Source: an uncultured Lachnospiraceae bacterium
Lineage (GTDB): Bacteria; Bacillota; Clostridia; Lachnospirales; Lachnospiraceae
Assembly (NCBI GenBank): GCA_910578335.1
Contig: CAJTPU010000026.1
Location: 1 to 44,728 of the forward strand
Reading direction: 5' to 3'
DNA: 44,728 nt
Shown: one piece after another, positions 16,492 to 24,400 of the stretch
Numbering within the stretch: position 1 is the first letter of the stretch
How the letters are laid out: every line of letters starts with the position of its first letter
The notes under the pieces: model-generated
Told to the model about the DNA's origin: nothing
The model's database searches: none
Seen by the model: the letters and a program-made list of their open reading frames with translations, nothing else
Program-made: the position numbers and the translations under genes

Positions 16492-17439
16492 CTATTGTTT
16501 GCTCTTTTTCTTGTATTCATCAAAGAATGCTGTAGGATTCACATCTGCATAGCACTGTGAACACATACCTTCGATAACGGCACCATTGTTAATCTGGACT
16601 GCCTTGGACTTGATATTGCCCATTACAATCGCGGAAGTATCCAGCACAACCGGTCCGTGTACATCAATATCGCCCTTTACCGCGCCTGCAATGACTGCGC
16701 TCTGTGCTGCAATATTGCCGATGATAACGGAGCTTTGTCCAATCTTTACGGAACCTTCGCTTGCAATTTCACCCATAATTTTGGCATTGTCCGCATAGAT
16801 TTCTGCCGCCTTGGAATTGCCGTTAATGGTTCCCGTGATATTCAGCTTGCCCAGCGCATCGATATTGCCGTTGATGGTTCCAATCACATCAATAGAGCCC
16901 TCTGAAATAATATCGCCGTTGATTGTCATGCTTGCCGTGATAACAGCGGTTTCATCTACCGCACTCTTTGTCTGATAATCCATTGTTTTTTCTTTCCCTC
17001 CCGTTTCCTCTTCTATTTCGTTTTCTTTTTCCCCAAAGGCTTCTCTGATGCTGGTCTCCAAATCCATTTCCGGCTCCTCTGCCGCCTTTGTAATATCCAT
17101 GTCCTCAGGTATTTCAATGGAATCTACCTTGTCAAGCATCGCGTCAAGCTGTGCCCTTTCATCCTGCTCTTCTTCGGCAAAGCCCGGCAGCGGCTCTTCT
17201 GCCCAAGCCTCTACGGACACTGCTTCGCCGTCCTCTGCATCCGTTTCTGCGCTCTCTGCTGCTCCTATCTCCGCTTCATACATATCCGGTTCATACGCTT
17301 CCTCTTCTGACTCCGCATCTTCCGCAGCCGGCGCTGATACAGCTTCCAGTTCTTCTTCCTCCGTAAGCTGCTCCTCTTCAGGCATCAGTTCGTTGACAGC
17401 CTGTGACAGGTCTTCCTTCAAATCGGAAAAAAATCCCAT
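16492..17439 (-). CDS. Bactofilin-family cytoskeletal protein with acidic N-terminal extension
   Basis: A 315-residue protein in two parts. Residues 1-165 are very rich in Glu, Asp, Ala and Ser and look disordered (for example EEEQLTEEEELEAVSAPAAE). Residues 165-300 form the bactofilin (polymer-forming) beta-helix, with repeated turns such as TINGDIISEGSIDVIGTING, SEGSVKIGQSSVIIGNI and GAVKGDIDVHGPV. It should assemble into non-nucleotide filaments, often at the membrane, that position peptidoglycan enzymes. Two cysteines (CSQC) sit near the C-terminus. It starts 3 nt after the end of a membrane-anchored polysaccharide deacetylase gene, which suggests joint work on the cell wall. The long acidic tail is unusual for small bactofilins. 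Confidence 0.85.
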   Translation of the reverse strand: MGFFSDLKEDLSQAVNELMPEEEQLTEEEELEAVSAPAAEDAESEEEAYEPDMYEAEIGAAESAETDAEDGEAVSVEAWAEEPLPGFAEEEQDERAQLDAMLDKVDSIEIPEDMDITKAAEEPEMDLETSIREAFGEKENEIEEETGGKEKTMDYQTKSAVDETAVITASMTINGDIISEGSIDVIGTINGNIDALGKLNITGTINGNSKAAEIYADNAKIMGEIASEGSVKIGQSSVIIGNIAAQSAVIAGAVKGDIDVHGPVVLDTSAIVMGNIKSKAVQINNGAVIEGMCSQCYADVNPTAFFDEYKKKSKQ

Positions 17440-17442
17440 CTC

Positions 17443-18462
17443 TCAATCCTCCGTTTCTTGTTGTGATTTGATATGTTGCACAGGTAATGTATCTTCTGTT
17501 ATCGGCAGTATTTCCGTATTGTCCATTGCCTGTATCTGCTCTATCAGCGCAGGCAGCGCCTCCACTGTGGTCGGTCTTCCCGCCGCATCATGCATCAGGA
17601 TAACCACCGTATCCTTGTTTCCCATTCCGTTGATGCAGTTTGCCACAATCTCCTCCGGTTCCAGCTTCCGGCTTCCTGCATCACCTGACGAAACATTCCA
17701 GTCAAAATACGTAATTCCCTGCTCATTCAGATATGTGATAAAGGTATGCATGTCCAAATCGCTCACCGTATTGGAGCTTCCACCGGGAAACCTGACAAAC
17801 TGGCTCTCTACGCCGGTTATCTCATACAGATAATCCCTAAGCCTGTTTAAGTCCTCTGCATAATCCTCCACGGAAGCATAGATAGACTGGTATACATGGG
17901 TATAGGAATGCATCCCCAGCGTATGTCCCTCTTCCACAATCCTATTGTAAGCGTCTTCTGCCCACTCTCCTTCCTTGCCCACTACAAAGAAAGTCGCCTT
18001 GACGTCATATTCCGCCAGAATATCCAGAATCTTGTTCGTATTGGAACTGGGACCGTCATCAAAGGTCAGATACACTTTTCTTACCGATTCTTCCGGCTGT
18101 TCCTCTTCCTCCTGCACGTCTTCATCCTGTGACGTCTCTGCCGGTTTCGTCTCCTCCGGCTCTTCTGATTCGTCGGGCATCTTTATCTCAAGCTGCAGCA
18201 CCAGCCCCTCGCCAATGCCGATATCCGGCTTTACATTTATATTTCCGGACTGCTGTTTCTGCATATCGGCGACCATCCTCTCCAGACGCGCCGTCTGTTT
18301 TTCAAGTCCATGCAGCCTGACAAACAAAACCACGCACAGCACAGTGGGCGTTAAAATGGCAGTTATCAGGGAAAATACGATAAGCCGTTTTAAGCGCTGC
18401 ACCCGTTTTCGCCTTGCAGCCGTCTGCACAGCCTTTTCTGCCGTCATGTCCTTTTCCTCCAC
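17443..18462 (-). CDS. Membrane-anchored polysaccharide deacetylase (NodB domain)
   Basis: A 339-residue protein with a cytoplasmic basic start (ARRKRVQRLKRL), one membrane anchor (LIVFSLITAILTPTVLCVVL, about residues 28-47), a short coiled-coil and acidic linker, then a NodB domain from about residue 128. Catalytic motifs are TFDDGPS (motif 1), HSYTH (motif 2, two metal histidines), RFPGGSSN (motif 3), YFDWNVSSGD (motif 4) and VILMHDAAG (motif 5). It likely removes acetyl groups from peptidoglycan or another wall polysaccharide outside the membrane. It is joined to the bactofilin gene with a 3-nt gap. Confidence 0.92.
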   Translation of the reverse strand: MEEKDMTAEKAVQTAARRKRVQRLKRLIVFSLITAILTPTVLCVVLFVRLHGLEKQTARLERMVADMQKQQSGNINVKPDIGIGEGLVLQLEIKMPDESEEPEETKPAETSQDEDVQEEEEQPEESVRKVYLTFDDGPSSNTNKILDILAEYDVKATFFVVGKEGEWAEDAYNRIVEEGHTLGMHSYTHVYQSIYASVEDYAEDLNRLRDYLYEITGVESQFVRFPGGSSNTVSDLDMHTFITYLNEQGITYFDWNVSSGDAGSRKLEPEEIVANCINGMGNKDTVVILMHDAAGRPTTVEALPALIEQIQAMDNTEILPITEDTLPVQHIKSQQETED

Positions 18463-18520
18463 ACAGTATTAAGTATATCACATATATGCTTTGGGCGAAA
18501 GCAAAAAATAATTTTGCCGC

Positions 18521-19447
18521 TTAATTTAGAAAAGCTTCGATAATCACGCTTTCCGCTTCCTCCTCACTAAGCCCCATGGTTCTGAGTTTTACTACCTGGT
18601 CGCTGTTGATTCTGCCAATCGCCGCCTCATGAATAATCGCCGCATCGATATGATTGGCGTTTATCTCCGGAATAGAAGATACCTTTGCCTGCTCCATAAT
18701 GATGGAATCGCACTGGATATGGGCATGGCATCCCGCGTTTCCTACTGCCTTCGGGTGAAATGTCTGCACGGAGCTTCCCTTTGCCACAGAGCGGGAAACA
18801 ATCTGCGCGCTGCTGCCCGCGCCGTTTAACACGACATCCATATTAGACACGGCAGTCTGTGCATCATGGGTCATCAGTCTCTCCGTGACAAAGAGCTTTG
18901 CCCCCTCCAGCGCCTCCACATATGTCGTGCGCACCGTAGAATCCACCCCTTTTATCTGCGCCGTATCCAGCGTAAATACTGCATTTTGCGCCAAAAAAAT
19001 ACGTGTCTCGGGATTGAGCAGCCGTCCGCCTTCCCCTTCTCCCTCTCCGTAATGCTTCTCTGCATACAAAACACTGGCGTTTTTTCCCACATGGAATGTA
19101 TGGATGCCGTCGTGCCTGCTGTCATCACAGCCGGAATTGTGAATACCGCAGCCGGCAATGATAGTCACCTCGGCGCCCTCCTCCACATAAAAATCGTTGT
19201 ACACCAAATCCGTCATGCCGGAAGCGGCAATCACCACCGGAATATGCACGGTTTCTCCCTTTGCCTCCCCGCTTATATACACGTTAATACCGGGATTCCC
19301 GTCCTCTCTTTTCTTTATTTTAATATGCTCCGTATCCCCATGACAGAGCGCATATCCGTTGTATCTTAAATTATACGCTCCCTCCTGTGTAAAGCCGGTA
19401 TCGTCAATCTTATCCAATACCTGCTGTGTCAGTCTGTCTATTTCCAT
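18521..19447 (-). CDS. SufB/SufD-like Fe-S scaffold of a two-gene SUF system
   Basis: A 308-residue SufBD-family protein that partners the ATPase encoded just upstream. The beta-helix core and the C-terminal family signature are seen in FHPKAVGNAGCHAHIQCDSI, INANHIDAAIIHEAAIGRI and LRTMGLSEEEAESVIIEAFL. Cysteines in GCHAHIQC and the His/Glu of IHEAA correspond in position to cluster-assembly residues of SufB. It is shorter than E. coli SufB (about 495 residues) and no separate SufD, SufS, SufU or SufE gene is nearby. The frame opens with TTG at 19471, but the ATG at 19447 has GAGG six bases upstream and is preferred. It starts 36 nt after sufC. Confidence 0.87.
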   Translation of the reverse strand: MEIDRLTQQVLDKIDDTGFTQEGAYNLRYNGYALCHGDTEHIKIKKREDGNPGINVYISGEAKGETVHIPVVIAASGMTDLVYNDFYVEEGAEVTIIAGCGIHNSGCDDSRHDGIHTFHVGKNASVLYAEKHYGEGEGEGGRLLNPETRIFLAQNAVFTLDTAQIKGVDSTVRTTYVEALEGAKLFVTERLMTHDAQTAVSNMDVVLNGAGSSAQIVSRSVAKGSSVQTFHPKAVGNAGCHAHIQCDSIIMEQAKVSSIPEINANHIDAAIIHEAAIGRINSDQVVKLRTMGLSEEEAESVIIEAFLN

Positions 19448-19483
19448 ATGATTCCTCATTTCTGCGCGCAACCATGCGCTTCT

Positions 19484-20206
19484 TTAATTTGTCTTGCTGC
19501 ACCCGAAAAAACCGCCTCCGGCAAAAAGCTTTGGCGCAATCTCTTCCCTGCTGCCAATCGCTTCTATCCTGCCGTCCCTTAGCAGCATCACGCGGTCAGC
19601 CATATTAATCAGCTTCTCCTGATGAGAAATCACAAGGATGCTTTCCTTTTTCTCCCTGTGTATTTTCTCAAACTGCTTTACCAGCATGGAAAAACTCCAC
19701 AAATCAATTCCCGCCTCAGGCTCATCGAACAGACAAAGCTTATGAGGCTTTGCCAGCACCGTCGCTATCTCGATGCGCTTCATCTCCCCGCCTGACAGGG
19801 TATCGTCCACCTGCCGGTTTAAATATTCCCGCGCGCAAAGCCCCACACCCGACAGCAAATCACAGCAGTTATTTTCAGAAAGCTTCCCGCCCGCCGCAAT
19901 CGACAAAAGCTTCCTGACCGTCATACCCTTAAAACGGGGCGGCTGCTGAAACGCATAGCCAATGCCCGCCTTTGCCCGCTCATCAATGTCATATGCCGAG
20001 ATGGGAGCCCCTCCCAGCCATACGCTGCCGCCGTCCGCCTTCTCGATACCCATCAGAAGCTTTACCAGCGTGGATTTGCCGCTTCCGTTCGGTCCCGTGA
20101 TAACAAGCATCTCTCCTTCGGAAACCGAAAAAGAAACATTATCTATAATTTTTCTGCTTCTTCCCTCTTCCGTAACGGAAAAGGAAAGATTTTCTACTTT
20201 CAGCAT
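19484..20206 (-). CDS. sufC: SufC-like ABC ATPase for Fe-S cluster assembly
   Basis: A 240-residue cytosolic ATPase with Walker A (GPNGSGKST, about residues 40-48), Q-loop (AFQQPPRF), ABC signature (LSGGEMKR), Walker B (LCLFDEPEAGID) and H-loop (ILVISHQEK). The closest family is SufC, which drives conformational change in the SufB/D scaffold. The ATG at 20206 has AAGGAG seven bases upstream. It is the first gene of a sufC-sufB pair without a desulfurase. A promoter (20237-20264) and a DtxR-type regulator gene face it from the other side. Confidence 0.9.
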   Translation of the reverse strand: MLKVENLSFSVTEEGRSRKIIDNVSFSVSEGEMLVITGPNGSGKSTLVKLLMGIEKADGGSVWLGGAPISAYDIDERAKAGIGYAFQQPPRFKGMTVRKLLSIAAGGKLSENNCCDLLSGVGLCAREYLNRQVDDTLSGGEMKRIEIATVLAKPHKLCLFDEPEAGIDLWSFSMLVKQFEKIHREKKESILVISHQEKLINMADRVMLLRDGRIEAIGSREEIAPKLFAGGGFFGCSKTN

Positions 20207-20236
20207 ATATTTTCTCCTTTTCAGTGAATCATTATC

Positions 20237-20264
20237 ATCATACCATGGAAATGAAAAATTTCAA
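20237..20264 (-). promoter_or_regulatory. Promoter of the sufCB pair
   Basis: TTGAAA (20259-20264) and TATGAT (20237-20242) are separated by 16 bp on the minus strand. The -35 region is part of a 5+2+5 inverted repeat TGAAA-AA-TTTCA (20252-20263), a possible regulator site. Confidence 0.65.
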
Positions 20265-20294
20265 CCATCAGCTTTTTGATTTACAAAAATTTCA
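20254..20294. repeat. Two AAAAATTTCA repeats in the divergent suf/DtxR promoter region
   Basis: The 10-mer AAAAATTTCA occurs at 20254-20263 and 20285-20294, 31 bp apart, about three helical turns. The first copy covers the sufC -35 box. The second lies upstream of the regulator's promoter. They may be binding sites of the divergent DtxR-family protein; this is inference. Confidence 0.45.
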
Positions 20295-20314
20295 TTTTCT
20301 ATCCGGCATTCTTG

Positions 20315-20323
20315 TGCTATACT
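20315..20323 (+). promoter_or_regulatory. Extended -10 promoter of the DtxR-family gene
   Basis: TG-C-TATACT at 20315-20323 is an extended -10 element. No convincing -35 is placed at 17 bp. It lies about 50 bp before the preferred ATG at 20375. Confidence 0.55.
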
Positions 20324-20374
20324 GAAAATAAACAAACGGCTCCGCAGGACAGCGGAACCGTGGAAAGGCTGACT

Positions 20375-20740
20375 ATGACAATTGGAGAATCCGCCGAAAA
20401 TTATCTTGAGACAATCCTGATGCTAAGCGAACGGCTTCCCGTCGTCCGTTCTGTGGATATTGCAACTGAGCTGAACTTCAAAAAGCCCAGCATCAGTGTC
20501 GCCATGAAAAACCTGCGTGAAAACGGCTATATTACCGTCACAAAGGAAGGCTATATTTATTTGAGTGAAAGCGGCAGGGAAATCGCCGAAACCATATACG
20601 AACGCCACAAGCTGCTCTCCTCCTGGCTGATGGCGCTTGGCGTCAGCGAAAAAACTGCCACGGAGGATGCCTGCAAGATAGAGCATGACATCAGCCGCGA
20701 AAGCTTCGAGGCAATCAAGCATCACATTCACTCTGCCTGA
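20375..20740 (+). CDS. DtxR/MntR-family metal-dependent regulator, short form
   Basis: A 121-residue winged-helix repressor from the preferred ATG, which has AAAGG six bases upstream; the open frame extends back to 20276 without a ribosome site. The HTH is VDIATELNFKKPSISVAMKNL, the wing VTKEGYIYLSESG (parts shown), and the dimer/metal domain starts at ERHKLL. Aligned by eye, metal ligands are N9, E12, H78, C100, E103 and H104. The C-x-x-E-H set resembles DtxR/IdeR (iron) more than MntR, which has Glu at the Cys position. The SH3-like C-terminal domain of DtxR is absent. It is divergent from sufC and may link iron level to Fe-S assembly. Its 3' end overlaps the TetR gene tail to tail. Confidence 0.85.
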   Translation: MTIGESAENYLETILMLSERLPVVRSVDIATELNFKKPSISVAMKNLRENGYITVTKEGYIYLSESGREIAETIYERHKLLSSWLMALGVSEKTATEDACKIEHDISRESFEAIKHHIHSA

Positions 20741-21411
20741 AATTCCTCCAGAATTCCCTGTAAAAGATATTTTCGGAATTCCTGCACGGATAATTCGGTT
20801 TTGCCGGCAGCATTTTGTTCTGCCGCCGGTTTTCTGTGAAACATATATGCCATATAAGCCGCCAGTTTTGTAAGCAGAACGTACACCATGTAATCAACCG
20901 GCAGCTCCCTTCTGATTTCTCCGTCGCAAATCCCCTTCTCAATGATTTTCCGGCAGGTAAGTTCCGGCTGGCAGATACCTGCTTTTTTCCGCTCTTCCAA
21001 AATACTTCTGAACAAGGTGCCCATTTCAGAGCTTTCCAGCAAAAGATTAATGAGGCACAGCAGGCAGGCGCCCTTTTGCATCTGCCTTTCTGCCGCATCC
21101 ATGCACAGCTCCATTTTTCCGGCAAAATTTTCTTTGCTTTCTATTTCCTCCTCCAGCTTCTTTGCCGTCTCTTCCATGAAAAAGATAAGCGCATAGACGA
21201 TAATCTCTTCCCTTGTGTCAAAATAATCGTACGCCGTACCTTTTCCGATTCCGGCACGCTCCGTTATCTGTGCTACCTTGAGGGTTCCCACATCAGCGCC
21301 TTCTTCTATCAATGCAGCCACCGCCCGGTACAGTCTGACCGCCTTTGTGGGAAGCTGCTCTATAGGCTCTTTTCCCGTAATTTTTGCCATTTTTGTCTCC
21401 ACCTTCCCCAT
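20728..21411 (-). CDS. TetR-family regulator of the RND operon
   Basis: A 227-residue regulator. The N-terminal HTH region is clear: ALIEEGADVGTLKVAQITER, AGIGKGTAYDYFDTREEIIV. The C-terminal ligand domain is helical and has no recognisable substrate signature; the LLCLINLLL segment is hydrophobic. The frame opens at 21459, but the ATG at 21411 has AAAGG seven bases upstream and is preferred. It starts 10 nt after the stop of the RND transporter gene, so it is the second gene of that operon. A TetR-type palindrome lies at the operon's promoter (25375-25388), so it probably represses its own transcription with that of the pump. Confidence 0.9.
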   Translation of the reverse strand: MGKVETKMAKITGKEPIEQLPTKAVRLYRAVAALIEEGADVGTLKVAQITERAGIGKGTAYDYFDTREEIIVYALIFFMEETAKKLEEEIESKENFAGKMELCMDAAERQMQKGACLLCLINLLLESSEMGTLFRSILEERKKAGICQPELTCRKIIEKGICDGEIRRELPVDYMVYVLLTKLAAYMAYMFHRKPAAEQNAAGKTELSVQEFRKYLLQGILEEFQAE

Positions 21412-21421
21412 TTTTGCGCCT

Positions 21422-24400
21422 TTATGCGCGCGCCTCCTTTTCCCTGATAAACAAATCATACACGCAGGGAATCACAATCAGGGTCAAAAGGGTGCCGTAC
21501 AAAAGACCGCCTATGGTCACGATAGCCATAGGGCGCATCATCTCCGCTCCCATGTCCCGGCTGAACACCATGGTTGACAACGCCAGTATCGTCGTCAGCG
21601 CCGTCATCAGCACCGGACGCAGCCTTGTACGCCCCGCCGTCAGAATCGCTTCCTTCTTTTCCATGCCGCTCTCCCGAAGCTGGTTCATGTAGTCGATAAG
21701 TACAATACCATTATTGACAATAATACCCGACAGCATAACAAAGCCAATCAGCGCAATGACACTGACCTCGCTGCCCGTAAAGAACAGTCCAAGCAAACCA
21801 CCCGTAAAGGCAAGCGGTATGGTAAACATAATAATGAACGGGGACAGCAGGGACTGAAACTGCGCCACCATAATCAAATACATAAATACCAGCGCAAGCA
21901 CCAGCATAAGCATCACCTGCTCCATGGCGTCGTTTATGGTTTCATTTTCGCCCGCAAACACCAGCCTGTAGCCGTCAGGCAGCGTATAATCCGCAAGCTT
22001 TTTCTCTGCCTCTGCCGCTACCTGCCCCACGTTATAGCCCTCGGCTATCTGCGCCGACACTGCCACATAGCGGGTCTGGTCAGCACGCCGGATAGAGGTT
22101 AAGCTCTCCCGCATCTCAAAAGCCGCTATCTCGGAAAGCTTTACTTCACATGTGCCCTCCGCGTCCGTTCCCTCCAGCAGCAAAGACTGCAAAAGTGCTC
22201 TGGTCAGTGCCTCATTTTCCTCATCTATTACATAAACGCCATAATCCTTATCCGCCTCGGCAAGCGTCGTAGCGGCGCCGTTTTCCTTCAGTCTCTCGGA
22301 AATCTGTGAAAAAACCTGTGCGACCGTTAGTCCATATTCCATGGCAGCCTCTTTATCCACCGTAACGCGCAGCTCCTCGCCGCTCTCCTCCATGCCGTCC
22401 GACACCTCGGCAGTTCCTTCTACCTCGGCAAGAAGCACGGCTATCTCACCTGCAATTTTCTGTATGGTATCCAGTTCTCTTCCTTCTACCCTGACCGTGA
22501 TGCCGCTGCCTCCCAACGCCGACATATCCATGCTGGAGGCGTCCACCGTGATTTCTGCCTGCAAATCAGCAGTACGCTCTACAATCAGCGCGCCAAGCTC
22601 CTCGTTTGTCATGGTTTTATCCTGCACCGTCGTAACATAGATGGACGCAGCGTTGCCGCTGCCCTGTCCGCCGGTCAGCATTGTCATGGTGGAGGCACTG
22701 GACATAGCGCCCACGTCCTGCACATCGGGCAGCTCCTTGATGCGCCTCACCACCTCGTCCGTCACTTGTGCCGTATCCTGAAGGGAAGCACCCTCTTCAA
22801 GCGATACGGAGACGGTAAGCTGTGTGCTGTCCATATCCGACATAAATGCCGTACCGTTGGATACGGCGGCAAGGGCGCTCCCTACAAGCAATGCCACCAC
22901 AAGTAAAAGCACAATCGGTTTGCCTTTTAAGGAAAGCCGCAACAGTTTTTCATATCCTTTTACCAGCCCGCCAAACAGCTTCCCTTCCTTCTGCTCCTTT
23001 GTCTTTGTCATCATTTTGGAAGCCATGGCAGGCACCACCGTCAGCGCAATCAGAAGACTTGCAAGCAGCGAATACGCAATCGTCAGCCCCATGTCCACAA
23101 AGAGCTGTCTGGTAATGCCCTCCGTAAATACAATCGGCGCAAAAACGCAGATAGTGGTAAGCGTGGAAGCCATAATCGCGCCGGCAACTTCCTTTGCCCC
23201 CTCGATTGCAGCCTCTCTCATACTCCTGCCTTCTCCGCGCAGCCTGTATATGTTTTCAATCACCACAATAGAATTGTCCACCAGCATACCGATTCCCAGC
23301 GCCAGTCCGGAGAGGGAAATGATATTTAAGGTAACACCGCTGAAATACATGCACACAATCGCCGTCACAAGGCTGATGGGAATGGAAAAAGCTACCACCA
23401 GCGTCGGGCGCAAATCTTTCAAGAACAAAATCAGAATTAAGATAGCAAGCAGCGCGCCAAACACCACGTTGTTGACGATGGTATCCATAACAAGGTCGAT
23501 ATAAATTCCCTGGTCCATCAGGGCAATCATCTGCAAGTCAGGATTTTCTTCCATCAATTCTTCAAAACGCGAAAGCAGCACATCCGAAACTTCTCCCGTC
23601 GAATATCCCGTCTGTTTCTGTATCGACAGCATAACGCCCGCGCTGCCATTGATATTGGCATATACTTCGTCGGAATTATCCGTGTAAAAAACATCCGCCA
23701 CATCTGCGAGCGTAATCGTCTCCAGCCCCTCCATATGTAGGTTGAGCAGCGGCATCGCCGCCATCTCTTCTGCCGTCTGCGGCTTATCGCCCACGCGCAC
23801 CAGATAAGAGACGCCCTCCTCCGTCACATAGCCCGCCGGCATGGAAAAATTCTGCGCGGTAAGCAGCGCGGACACCGTATCCATCGTCAGGACATCCTTC
23901 ATATCCGCGTTTGCGTAAGCATCTTCCCTCGCTTCTTTGAGCTGCTGTTCTCCTTCTTCTATCTGTACAAGCGCTTCTTCTCCCTGAGACAGCGCCGTAA
24001 GCTGTTCTTCTATCTTTGACAGATTGCTGTTGTACACGACAAGCTGCTCCCGCAGGCTTTCCATGTATGCTGCCGTCGCCTGTGCATCGTATGCCGTGCA
24101 CAGAGATTTCACCGCAATGCTCGCCCTAAGCTCCTCAGCCTGTGCGGGCAGCCCCTCCAAGGAAGCCTTATAGGCATACAAAATACCGCATACGGTCGCG
24201 CCGCTTTCAGCAGACGCATCCGCACCAAACTGCGTGGACCAGTCCAGCGCATTTACGGCGTTTATGGTATCCGCCGGCAGACCCGCCGCTGTAAGCTGCG
24301 CCATGGTATTTTCTTTAAAGGCTCCGATTGCTGCCTGCCTCGCAGACGCATCCATGCCATATGCAGCCGCCGTGTGTTCTACCGCCGCATACCCCGCCTT

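Noticed and set aside
22824..23504. Long plus-strand frames opposite the RND gene
   Set aside because: Serine- and alanine-rich shadows of the RND reading frame, without ribosome sites or family motifs.
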